5,444 nucleotides of DNA from Flavobacteriia bacterium (GTDB lineage Bacteria; Bacteroidota; Bacteroidia; Flavobacteriales; Flavobacteriaceae): contig DRQI01000277.1 in the NCBI GenBank assembly GCA_011330545.1, positions 1-5,444 of the forward strand. Reading direction: 5' to 3'. The notes below the pieces were generated by a model. That model saw nothing but the letters and a program-made list of their open reading frames with translations. It was not told where the DNA came from and did not search any database. Below are positions 1-5,444 of the stretch, piece by piece; the stretch's first letter is position 1; each line of letters opens with the position of its first letter. A program made the translations under genes and the position numbers.

Positions 1-412
1 ACAACACTAGCATCATTCCCCAAAACTCTAAGGTATTAAAGCGTTCTTTGAGAATCAAAAAACTCAATGTGATGACAAAAGCCGGAGAAATATTACCGAT
101 AAAAGAAACGATGGTAGGGTTTGATATGGTAGCGATGGCTTTGAAGAAAAAGTAAGTCCCTGTAACATCTAGCACGGCTAAAAACAGCAAAACCATATAA
201 CACCGAAACGAAAGTTCTTTAAAAATATGAAATGCTTTTCGATACCATGCAAATAATAAAATCCACAACAAACCAAAACCAAACCAATATACGCCAAATT
301 GTGGCAGGCTTACTTCTTGTAAAGCTACTTTACTAAAAATATAGACATTAGAAACAGCGATAACAGACACCAATGCCAATAAAAACCCTTTCCAAGAATT
401 TGCTATTTTCAT
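1..412 (-). CDS. EamA/DMT-superfamily transporter, N-terminal part (cut by left window edge)
   Basis: This is the first 137 codons of an inner-membrane transporter of the drug/metabolite transporter (EamA) superfamily; the rest lies beyond base 1. Reading the minus strand from the ATG at 412-410 gives MKIANSWKGFLLALVSVIAV and continues open to the edge. Hydrophobic segments lie at about residues 8-27, 39-57, 71-91 and 98-121, and another begins near 130, as in the first EamA repeat. The stretch at 91-125 (KAIATISNPT, then an SP-containing helix ending LKERF) has the typical EamA pattern of a small-residue helix followed by a helix ending in K-E-R. Full-length members usually have about ten helices and 280-300 residues. 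The gene starts 72 bp after the GAPDH stop on the same strand, so it may be read from the GAPDH transcript. The substrate cannot be inferred; family members export amino acids, metabolites or drugs. Confidence 0.85.
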   Translation of the reverse strand, partial: MKIANSWKGFLLALVSVIAVSNVYIFSKVALQEVSLPQFGVYWFGFGLLWILLFAWYRKAFHIFKELSFRCYMVLLFLAVLDVTGTYFFFKAIATISNPTIVSFIGNISPAFVITLSFLILKERFNTLEFWGMMLVL

Positions 413-445
413 AGAGTAAAGGTAGCGCTAAAACGATAAGAAAAT

Positions 446-482
446 GCAACTTTTGTTGCTTGCTATGCATAAATTAGTATGC
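446..482 (-). terminator. Possible weak hairpins after the GAPDH gene
   Basis: Read on the minus strand, two small perfect hairpins follow the GAPDH stop codon. The first is GCATA, a 6-nt loop, TATGC (478-482 with 467-471). The second is GCAAC, loop AAAA, GTTGC (455-459 with 446-450), followed by ATTTTCTT. The second has the shape of a short intrinsic terminator, but a 5-bp stem and a broken T-run make it weak. It may only reduce read-through into the EamA transporter gene, or it may do nothing. Confidence 0.35.
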
Positions 483-484
483 TG

Positions 485-1930
485 CTAATAATACGTATAG
501 CGCCGTACTTTAGAAATATGTTTAGCCAGTCTAATCACTTGATGGCTATAGCCGTATTCATTATCATACCACACATAAATTACAATGGTTTTGCCATCAT
601 CGGTAGCAATAGTTGCGTTGCTGTCAAAAATAGCCGGTGCCGAAGTACCAACAATATCCGAAGACACCAATTCATTACTCAAAGAATACTGAATTTGTTC
701 TACCAAATCGCCTTCCAAGGCATATTTTTTCATAATGGCATTTACTGAATCTACACTTGCCGAGTTTTCCAATTGCAAATTTAAAATCGCCAATGAACCG
801 TTTGGTACCGGTACCCTAATAGCATTCGATGTCAATTTGCCTTCTAAAGAGGGCAATGCTTTTGACACTGCTTTGCCTGCACCGGTTTCGGTAATCACCA
901 TATTTAAAGCCGCTGCCCTGCCTCTACGGTATTTTTTGTGCATATTATCTACTAAATTTTGGTCATTCGTATAGGCGTGTATGGTTTCTAAATGGCCTTT
1001 TACAATACCAAAACTATCTTCGATAACTTTTAAAACAGGCGTTATGGCATTGGTGGTACATGAGGCTGCTGAAAAGATATTAACCGTATCCGGATTGTAT
1101 TCTTTATGGTTTACGCCGTGAACTATATTGGGTACGCCTTTACCCGGAGCCGTCAATAATACTTTGTCAACTCCCTTGCCTTTCAAATGCCTTCCCAAAG
1201 ATTCTTCGTCTCTAAAAGCACCTGTATTATCAATTACCAATGCATTGTCAATGCCGTATTTTTTATAGTCTATTTCTTCAGGGGCATTGGCAGAAATCAT
1301 ATATACGGTAGTGCCATTTATAATCAGTGCTTTTTTCGCCATATCGACACTTACGGTACCGGCAAACAAACCGTGTACCGAATCATTGCGCAAGAGAGAA
1401 GCCCTTTTTTCGAGAATGGTTTCATTAATTTGACCTCGCGTAACAATAGCCCGCAGGCGCATTTGTAAACCTTTGCCGGTTCGCACCATCAATTCTCTGG
1501 CCAATAGCCTTCCAATTCTACCAAAACCGTACAATACAATATCTTTGGGCTGAAAACCATTTGATTTCACTGCACCGCTAAGTTTATCGCTAACAAATTG
1601 GGCAACATTATCCTGATTTTCTGCCAAATGATATTCATACGCCAATTTACCGATGTCTAATTTAGCAGGAGGCATTTCCAGTTCTTTGATAGCCCGTGAG
1701 ATTTCAACGGCATCAAAAATAGAAATGGGTTTTTGTACAAACTCACTGGCATATTCTATCAAATTTAGAATCTGGCTTACATTTCGATTGATAAGTTGGT
1801 TTCTAAACAATACCAATTCAATAGCATTGTCATACCACAAATCGCTAATTATTTTGATAAATTCTACGGTTGCTCTTCTTCTGTCGGCTTGAAAAGCAAG
1901 TTCTTTTTCATAGGCTTTGTTTACAGGCAT
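485..1930 (-). CDS. gap: Long-form glyceraldehyde-3-phosphate dehydrogenase
   Basis: This phosphorylating GAPDH interconverts glyceraldehyde-3-phosphate and 1,3-bisphosphoglycerate in the cytoplasm. At 481 residues it is about 150 longer than the usual 330-340. The extra length is a mostly helical N-terminal region (about residues 1-128) seen in a known long-form bacterial GAPDH group. The NAD(P)-binding domain starts at GFGRIG (135-140). The catalytic cysteine is C291 in SCTTN (290-294), its histidine partner is H318 in HAYTNDQ, the phosphate-binding arginine is in RVPVPN (R372), and the C-terminal WYDNEYGYS motif is at 454-462. All key catalytic residues are present. The second beta-strand reads LRAIVTRG (159-166), without the aspartate that normally selects NAD, so NADP(H) use is possible (inference). 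The start at 1930 fits an exact Bacteroidota promoter a few bases upstream and an A-rich leader. Bacteria with two gap genes often use one for glycolysis and one for gluconeogenesis; which role this one has is unknown. Confidence 0.95.
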   Translation of the reverse strand: MPVNKAYEKELAFQADRRRATVEFIKIISDLWYDNAIELVLFRNQLINRNVSQILNLIEYASEFVQKPISIFDAVEISRAIKELEMPPAKLDIGKLAYEYHLAENQDNVAQFVSDKLSGAVKSNGFQPKDIVLYGFGRIGRLLARELMVRTGKGLQMRLRAIVTRGQINETILEKRASLLRNDSVHGLFAGTVSVDMAKKALIINGTTVYMISANAPEEIDYKKYGIDNALVIDNTGAFRDEESLGRHLKGKGVDKVLLTAPGKGVPNIVHGVNHKEYNPDTVNIFSAASCTTNAITPVLKVIEDSFGIVKGHLETIHAYTNDQNLVDNMHKKYRRGRAAALNMVITETGAGKAVSKALPSLEGKLTSNAIRVPVPNGSLAILNLQLENSASVDSVNAIMKKYALEGDLVEQIQYSLSNELVSSDIVGTSAPAIFDSNATIATDDGKTIVIYVWYDNEYGYSHQVIRLAKHISKVRRYTYY

Positions 1931-1947
1931 TTTTTTATTTTTTTGTG

Positions 1948-1978
1948 CAAAAGTACTAATTTCAATCGTTTTCGAAAG
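1948..1978 (-). promoter_or_regulatory. Bacteroidota-type promoter of the GAPDH gene
   Basis: On the minus strand the -7 element TACTTTTG (1955-1948) is an exact match to TAnnTTTG. CTTTC (1978-1974) lies 18 bp further upstream, an approximate match to the -33 TTTG element. Transcription should begin near 1941-1944, leaving a leader of only about 11-14 nt made almost entirely of A and T before the ATG at 1930. No Shine-Dalgarno sequence is present, as is usual in this phylum. Confidence 0.7.
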
Positions 1979-1988
1979 TTTTTTCCAT

Positions 1989-2021
1989 AAAAAAAACCCT
2001 TCCGTAAAATGGAAGGGTTTT
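1989..2021 (-). terminator. Strong intrinsic terminator of the HtrA protease gene
   Basis: An 11-bp perfect stem, AAAACCCTTCC (1993-2003) with GGAAGGGTTTT (2011-2021), encloses a 7-nt loop (2004-2010). Read on the minus strand it is followed by an unbroken run of eight T at 1996-1989, which partly overlaps the stem base. It begins 19 bp after the protease stop codon and ends about 10 bp before the GAPDH -33 region, so it insulates the two genes. On the plus strand the stem is followed by TTTT then A-rich DNA, but no plus-strand gene reads into it. Confidence 0.9.
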
Positions 2022-2040
2022 AAAAAAATTTTTACACTCT

Positions 2041-3483
2041 TTAGTTGTTTACAAATAACTGTATATATTCAACAATACCTTTCTGATTTAAAACTTGCAG
2101 AATGATTACTTTTCCTTTATTTTTTCGCAAGATACCTTCCACATCATTTACATTATAAACCTTTTCATTATTGATTTTAAGGATAATATCATGATCTAAA
2201 ACTCCTACATCGCGCAATCGTTTACTTCTTGACCCTTTAATTTCTACCCCATAATCAATTCTGTATTTTTCAGCACTCTTACTTGATATTTTTTTTAGGT
2301 TTCCGATAAGGTATTTGGTAAAGTCTAATGCTCCTATTTTTTCTTTGCCGAACTGATTGGTCAATTTTACATTAAATTGTTTTACATCACCATCTCTCAA
2401 TACGCTAACATTGACAACATCTCCCAGGTGTTTAGAATTCAAATAACCTTGAAGGTCTGAGAATTTTGATATTTTGACATCGTCAACATTGACAATAATA
2501 TCATTTTTTTTAAGGCCGGCAGGTTTTGCATTGCCATGGTCGCTCAATCCTGTTATCAATACCCCTTCGGTTACATTCAAATCGAGCTGTTTCGCTTCAT
2601 CAGAATCTAATTCGGCGATACTCACCCCCAAATAGGGCGTTTGTACATCGCCAAACTCCATGATATCTTCTACAACTTTTTTGGCAATATTTGACGGTAC
2701 TGCAAACGAATACCCTACATAAGAACCTGTTTGTGAGGTGATGGCTGAATTGATACCGATTAATTCACCTCTCACATTTACCAATGCCCCGCCGCTGTTT
2801 CCGGGATTGACCGCAGCATCCGTTTGAATATACGATTCTATCATTTGCCGGTCATTCGAAACGTGAATATTTCGTGCTTTGGCACTGATAATACCTGCTG
2901 TTACAGTAGATGTTAAATTAAACGGGTTTCCTACTGCCAATACCCATTCGCCAACTTTTATATTGTCAGAATTTCCAAAAGGCACAAATGGCAAATCGTC
3001 ATCAGATTTTATTTTTAACAAGGCGATATCAGATTTTTCATCCGAACCTACAACTTCGGCATCATACGTTTTTTGATTGTTTAAGGTTACTTGGACATCA
3101 TCGGCACCTTTAATAACATGGTTGTTGGTGATAATGTATCCGTCAGGGGAAATGATTACTCCCGAGCCCGTTCCAACAATCGCTTTTTCATTGGTTCTAG
3201 CCTGCGCCCCGTAAAATAACTCTGCTAATGGGTTTGCCCGGGCAACAGTCATATTTTTAACATGTACCACCGCATTTACCGTTTCTTCAGCGGCTTTTGT
3301 AAAATCGGTATTTTCTGCTACATAACTGGAAGTTGGAATGTAATTGGCTTGAAAAACTTTTGGTTGCTTTGAGTCCTTTAGATTATCACTATTTTGTTGA
3401 TTGTCAATAAAAAACACATAACCTCCTAAGGCAAATACTCCTCCTAAAACAGATGCTATTACTAAACTAACTATTTTTTTCAT
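2041..3483 (-). CDS. degP: HtrA/DegP-family periplasmic serine protease with two PDZ domains
   Basis: This protein is predicted to degrade or refold damaged envelope proteins in the periplasm. The N-terminus MKKIVSLVIASVLGGVFALG plus GYVFF is a signal peptide or membrane anchor with no obvious cleavage site. A trypsin-like domain (about 60-275) carries the full catalytic triad: H122 in TNNHVI, D152 in SDIALLKI and S230 in NPGNSGGAL. A first PDZ domain (about 282-375) begins after PYLGVSI. A second, more divergent PDZ domain (about 405-477) contains YGVEIKG and ends close to the C-terminus. The 480-residue length and domain order match DegP/DegQ-type HtrA proteins, and no key residue is missing. 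The start at 3483 puts lysines directly before the hydrophobic segment, and no upstream ATG fits better. It has its own terminator and is divergent from dapF. DegP versus DegQ cannot be settled from sequence, so the symbol is a family label. Confidence 0.95.
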   Translation of the reverse strand: MKKIVSLVIASVLGGVFALGGYVFFIDNQQNSDNLKDSKQPKVFQANYIPTSSYVAENTDFTKAAEETVNAVVHVKNMTVARANPLAELFYGAQARTNEKAIVGTGSGVIISPDGYIITNNHVIKGADDVQVTLNNQKTYDAEVVGSDEKSDIALLKIKSDDDLPFVPFGNSDNIKVGEWVLAVGNPFNLTSTVTAGIISAKARNIHVSNDRQMIESYIQTDAAVNPGNSGGALVNVRGELIGINSAITSQTGSYVGYSFAVPSNIAKKVVEDIMEFGDVQTPYLGVSIAELDSDEAKQLDLNVTEGVLITGLSDHGNAKPAGLKKNDIIVNVDDVKISKFSDLQGYLNSKHLGDVVNVSVLRDGDVKQFNVKLTNQFGKEKIGALDFTKYLIGNLKKISSKSAEKYRIDYGVEIKGSRSKRLRDVGVLDHDIILKINNEKVYNVNDVEGILRKNKGKVIILQVLNQKGIVEYIQLFVNN

Positions 3484-3485
3484 TT

Positions 3486-3530
3486 TCTAACTATTTTATT
3501 ATTTCTATTATTATTTTTATTTATAATTAT
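3486..3530. repeat. AT-only low-complexity tract in the protease leader
   Basis: From 3490 to 3530 the DNA is almost pure A/T (C only at 3491 and 3505), with repeated TTA and ATT units. On the minus strand it becomes an unstructured A-rich 5' leader directly in front of the protease ATG. Such leaders commonly help ribosome access in Bacteroidota, where Shine-Dalgarno pairing is little used. No riboswitch-like structure is visible in it. Confidence 0.5.
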
Positions 3531-3597
3531 GCTTATAGGTTTAAAAAGAAAAGAAAATCAATATAATTTTAGCCAAATCTTTTCAAAATCCAATAAA

Positions 3598-3656
3598 TTA
3601 ACACCCAAAAATACTAAATTCGTATGTGTTAAAATTCACTTTAACGATACTTTAAC
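3598..3656. promoter_or_regulatory. Cluster of TTAAC-type repeats between divergent promoters (possible operator)
   Basis: TTAACAC (3598-3604) and its inverted copy GTGTTAA (3626-3632) flank the candidate protease -7 element. GTTAAA (3628-3633) also forms an inverted pair with TTTAAC (3640-3645). CTTTAAC then occurs twice in direct orientation (3639-3645 and 3650-3656), spaced 11 bp, about one helical turn, and filling the space between the two -33 regions. The arrangement could bind a dimeric regulator acting on both genes. No known Bacteroidota operator was recognised, and AT-rich background makes short repeats common. Confidence 0.35.
3606..3634 (-). promoter_or_regulatory. Candidate promoter of the HtrA protease gene
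   Basis: On the minus strand TATTTTTG (3613-3606) matches the TAnnTTTG -7 consensus exactly. TTTT (3634-3631) sits 17 bp upstream as a poor -33 element. This would give a leader of about 115-120 nt before the ATG at 3483. The -7 match is easy to get by chance in AT-rich DNA, and the leader is long compared with the other genes here, so this is tentative. No better match was seen closer to the start. Confidence 0.4.
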
Positions 3657-3660
3657 AGCA

Positions 3661-3689
3661 TTTATTCCTTGAAAAATTGTTTACATTTG
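3661..3689 (+). promoter_or_regulatory. Bacteroidota-type promoter of dapF
   Basis: TACATTTG (3682-3689) is an exact TAnnTTTG -7 element, with TTTA (3661-3664) 17 bp upstream as an approximate -33 element. Transcription should start near 3694-3697, so the mRNA would have essentially no leader before the ATG at 3698. The element also argues against the upstream in-frame TTG at 3677, which would place the promoter inside the coding region. Confidence 0.6.
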
Positions 3690-3697
3690 CCACGTTT

Positions 3698-4477
3698 ATG
3701 CAAGTACCATTTTATAAATATCAAGGAACCGGAAACGATTTTATCATCATTGACAACCGCCAACAGCATTTCCCCAAAAACGATACCAAACTGGTAGCGC
3801 AACTATGTGACAGAAAATTTGGCATAGGTGCTGACGGACTCATCTTATTAGAACTGTCAGATTTACATGATTTTAAAATGGTTTATTACAATGCCGATGG
3901 TAATTTGAGCAGTATGTGTGGTAATGGCGGCAGGTGCATTACTGCCTTTGCAAAAAAACTCAACCTCATCAATGGCAACACTGTTTTTGAAGCCATTGAC
4001 GGAGTTCATGAGGCTGTTATTACAAATGATGTTGTAAGCCTTAAGATGGCAGATGTTTCTGCCATTGACCATTTCGAAAATTATTTATTCTTAAATACCG
4101 GGTCACCACATCACGTTACTTTTGTAGAAGACGTAAAAAATGTTAATGTAAAAATTACAGGAAGGAAAATTCGTTATGGAGCCCCCTATTTTGAAGAAGG
4201 CAGTAATGTAAATTTTGTACAAAAAATAAACGGCCATACTTTTAAAGTACGAACATATGAACGCGGTGTAGAAGATGAAACGTTGAGCTGCGGAACCGGC
4301 GTAACGGCTGTTGCCATTGCTTCGCACCATGCTAACAAAACTAAAAATAATACCATTTTATTAGAAACTCCCGGCGGAACCCTAACGGTTTCTTTTGAAT
4401 TTGATAAGAATACCTATAAAAATGTGTTTTTAAAAGGAAAAGCAACGCTGGTTTTTACCGGTGTAGTAGCGTTATGA
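3698..4477 (+). CDS. dapF: Diaminopimelate epimerase DapF
   Basis: DapF is a cytoplasmic, cofactor-free epimerase that converts LL-diaminopimelate to meso-diaminopimelate, used for peptidoglycan cross-links and for lysine. The 259-residue product is close to the usual length. It opens with MQVPFYKYQGTGNDF, the family's hallmark N-terminus. The two catalytic cysteines are both present: C74 in MCGNGGRC and C198 in SCGTGV. Substrate-binding motifs are also visible: GSPHH (135-139), GSNVNF (168-173) and the ERGVEDETLSCG region (188-199). The ATG at 3698 is chosen over the in-frame TTG at 3677 because family members start just before this motif and because a promoter element lies between the two. 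It is divergent from the HtrA protease, and the GNAT gene follows 113 bp downstream. Confidence 0.96.
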   Translation: MQVPFYKYQGTGNDFIIIDNRQQHFPKNDTKLVAQLCDRKFGIGADGLILLELSDLHDFKMVYYNADGNLSSMCGNGGRCITAFAKKLNLINGNTVFEAIDGVHEAVITNDVVSLKMADVSAIDHFENYLFLNTGSPHHVTFVEDVKNVNVKITGRKIRYGAPYFEEGSNVNFVQKINGHTFKVRTYERGVEDETLSCGTGVTAVAIASHHANKTKNNTILLETPGGTLTVSFEFDKNTYKNVFLKGKATLVFTGVVAL

Positions 4478-4536
4478 CATCCTAACGGATAGTAACCTAT
4501 AAATCAATTACAACAAGTATATAACCGTCAAATCAG

Positions 4537-4560
4537 AAAGTATAGTATGACGAATACTTT
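4537..4560 (+). terminator. Possible weak terminator after dapF
   Basis: AAAGTAT (4537-4543) pairs with ATACTTT (4554-4560) around a 10-nt loop; alternatively AGTAT (4544-4548) pairs with ATACT (4554-4558) around a 5-nt loop followed by TTTTA. Both stems are AT-rich and would be unstable, so full termination is doubtful. The rest of the 113-bp spacer 4478-4590 holds only short repeats: AAGTATA at 4515 and 4538, and ACGGATA at 4485 with its inverse TATCCGT at 4562. No convincing promoter was found for the GNAT gene, so it may be read through from dapF. Confidence 0.25.
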
Positions 4561-4590
4561 TTATCCGTAAAAGGAAAAACAACCATAAAA

Positions 4591-5121
4591 ATGCAAGCAT
4601 TAACCGGACAAAACATTCATCTTAGAGCCTTAGAACCCAGTGATATAGATTTTCTGTTTAGCATAGAAAACGACGAATCTTTTTGGGAAGTAAGCGCTAC
4701 GCAAACCCCTTTTTCGAGATTTATCTTAGAACAATATATTGCCAGCGCCCACCAAGATATTTATGAAGTAAAACAATTGCGGTTGATTATTGCCAATAAT
4801 GTAACCGGAGAAAATATCGGGATGATTGATTTGTTTGATTTTGTGCCTCAACACCGGCGTGCCGGAATCGGTATTTTGGTTGTTGAAAGCGAACAAGGCA
4901 AAGGTTATGCTTCAGAAGCCTTACAATTGCTGATTGGGTACGGATTTAAACAACTTAACTTACACCAACTCTTTGCAAATATTACGGCTGATAATACCAA
5001 GAGTTTGGCACTTTTTAAAAAGCATAATTTTACGAAAGTAGGAGTTAAAAAAGAGTGGATTTTCTCTAAAGGAACATTTAAAGACGAAGTGTTATTTCAG
5101 TTGATTAACAGAACTCCTTGA
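4591..5121 (+). CDS. GNAT-family N-acetyltransferase, SpeG/RimL-like
   Basis: This is a 176-residue single-domain acetyl-CoA-dependent N-acetyltransferase (Acetyltransf_3 type), predicted cytoplasmic. The N-terminus has the family pattern LRALEPSDIDFL (11-22). The acetyl-CoA pyrophosphate-binding motif Q-x-x-G-x-G/A is QGKGYA (102-107). It is followed by N135 and S138 in TADNTKS and by the LFKKHNF segment (141-147). The middle, about residues 76-125 (IGMIDLFDF, HRRAGIGI, QGKGYASEAL, YGFKQLNLHQLF), resembles E. coli spermidine acetyltransferase SpeG as I recall it (HRRAEFQI, YQGKGLAT, YGFTVLNLYKLY). A polyamine or another amine is therefore a plausible substrate, but a ribosomal-protein or antibiotic target is not excluded. 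It lies downstream of dapF on the same strand and may be co-transcribed. The ATG at 4591 sits behind an A-rich stretch and just before the conserved domain. Confidence 0.9.
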   Translation: MQALTGQNIHLRALEPSDIDFLFSIENDESFWEVSATQTPFSRFILEQYIASAHQDIYEVKQLRLIIANNVTGENIGMIDLFDFVPQHRRAGIGILVVESEQGKGYASEALQLLIGYGFKQLNLHQLFANITADNTKSLALFKKHNFTKVGVKKEWIFSKGTFKDEVLFQLINRTP

Positions 5122-5174
5122 ATACATTCATTAAAATTTTTAGAACCCACCTTAATATTTTTCAAGTACAGCCC

Positions 5175-5444
5175 TTAAATCTCGGTGCAGGTTACTACGC
5201 GTAACTCTGCAAAAGCCATCTTTACCTTTTTAGCGTCTTTTTTACGTATGGCAATTTCGTACTCACAATGCATTTCCATTTTTTTGTTGACAATAGCTAT
5301 GGTATTTTCTTTGAGTATGCGCATCACCTTATTCATATCTTGATATTCAAAAATGAGTTTGCAATGTATATCAATGGTTTTTGTTATGATATCAGAAGCC
5401 TCTAAAGCCAATTGTGCCGTGGTTTTATACGCATGTACCAATCC
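5175..5444 (-). CDS. YigZ/IMPACT-family protein, C-terminal part (cut by right window edge)
   Basis: The last 89 residues of a gene whose start lies beyond base 5444. Reading into the edge gives GLVHAYKTTAQLALEASD, which matches the end of the IMPACT N-terminal domain (UPF0029) in YigZ-type proteins, where a conserved glycine-rich motif is followed by G-L-I/V-x-A-Y-K. The remainder, about residues 20-89 here, should be the small ferredoxin-like DUF1949 domain, with alternating strands and helices (IDIHCKLIFEY, MNKVMRILKEN, KMEMHCEYEIAI, AKKVKMAFAEL). Whole proteins are about 200 residues. IMPACT proteins in eukaryotes regulate the translation kinase GCN2; the bacterial role is poorly known. 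An in-frame TTG at 5441 is not a real start, because the frame stays open upstream within a conserved motif. The gene is convergent with the GNAT gene across a 53-bp gap. Confidence 0.82.
   Translation of the reverse strand, partial: GLVHAYKTTAQLALEASDIITKTIDIHCKLIFEYQDMNKVMRILKENTIAIVNKKMEMHCEYEIAIRKKDAKKVKMAFAELRVVTCTEI

Noticed and set aside
479..748. Open frame on the plus strand, 89 codons
   Set aside because: It lies antisense to the conserved C-terminal part of GAPDH, resembles no family I recognise, and has no promoter of its own.
804..815. Perfect 12-bp palindrome GGTACCGGTACC
   Set aside because: It encodes part of the conserved R-V-P-V-P-N motif of GAPDH; the repeated Val-Pro codons explain the symmetry.
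735..974. Open frame on the plus strand, 79 codons
   Set aside because: It is the antisense shadow of the GAPDH region encoding the HAYTNDQ to RVPVPN motifs, which is constrained by the real gene.
1187..1468. Open frame on the plus strand, 93 codons
   Set aside because: It is antisense to the GAPDH cofactor-binding domain, with no sign of independent coding.
1653..1990. Two overlapping plus-strand open frames (1653-1892 and 1796-1990)
   Set aside because: Both run antisense through the GAPDH N-terminal extension, and the second crosses its promoter; neither has family features.
1917..2105. 62-codon plus-strand frame with a hydrophobic start
   Set aside because: It runs across the GAPDH promoter, the terminator hairpin and the end of the protease gene. 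The hydrophobic residues come from T-rich DNA.
2879..3076. Plus-strand open frame of 65 codons
   Set aside because: It is the antisense shadow of the protease catalytic domain.
3677..3697. Upstream TTG start for dapF adding seven residues
   Set aside because: The exact -7 promoter element at 3682-3689 would lie inside the coding region, and DapF proteins start next to the KYQGTGNDF motif.
3863..4330. Two minus-strand open frames (3863-4072 and 4103-4330)
   Set aside because: Both are antisense to dapF, whose catalytic motifs and full-length frame are clear.
4470..4487. Hairpin CGTTA/TAACG at the dapF stop codon
   Set aside because: It has only 5 bp with an 8-nt loop and no following T-run; likely chance.
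5122..5174. Possible bidirectional terminator between the convergent GNAT and YigZ genes
   Set aside because: The 53-bp gap is AT-rich with short A and T runs, but I found no GC-containing stem.

Overview
The window looks like ordinary chromosomal housekeeping DNA from a low-GC member of the Bacteroidota, most likely the class Flavobacteriia. The evidence is threefold. Two promoter -7 elements match the Bacteroidota consensus TAnnTTTG exactly just upstream of genes. Translation starts are preceded by A-rich stretches rather than Shine-Dalgarno sequences. The protein set (long-form GAPDH, two-PDZ HtrA protease, DapF, SpeG-like GNAT, YigZ) fits that group. The genus cannot be fixed from sequence alone.

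Layout. At the left edge, on the minus strand, is the N-terminal part of an EamA/DMT-family membrane transporter (1-412, cut by the edge). Next comes a long-form glyceraldehyde-3-phosphate dehydrogenase (485-1930, minus) with its own promoter at 1948-1978. A strong intrinsic terminator (1993-2021) separates it from an HtrA/DegP-type periplasmic serine protease (2041-3483, minus). A 214-bp AT-rich divergent region (3484-3697) holds back-to-back promoters for the protease and for dapF, with repeated TTAAC-type motifs between them. On the plus strand follow dapF (3698-4477, diaminopimelate epimerase) and, after 113 bp, a SpeG/RimL-like GNAT acetyltransferase (4591-5121). At the right edge, convergent on the minus strand, is the C-terminal part of a YigZ/IMPACT-family protein (5175-5444, cut by the edge).

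Functional links are loose. GAPDH serves central carbon metabolism, the protease serves envelope protein quality control, and DapF makes meso-DAP for peptidoglycan and lysine. The protease and dapF share an intergenic region and could share a regulator, which is an inference from repeats only. No mobile element, CRISPR array, tRNA, rRNA, phage or defence gene was seen. I found no convincing undescribed system. The points most worth checking are the repeat cluster between degP and dapF, the nearly leaderless dapF promoter, and the loss of the usual NAD-selecting aspartate in the long GAPDH.
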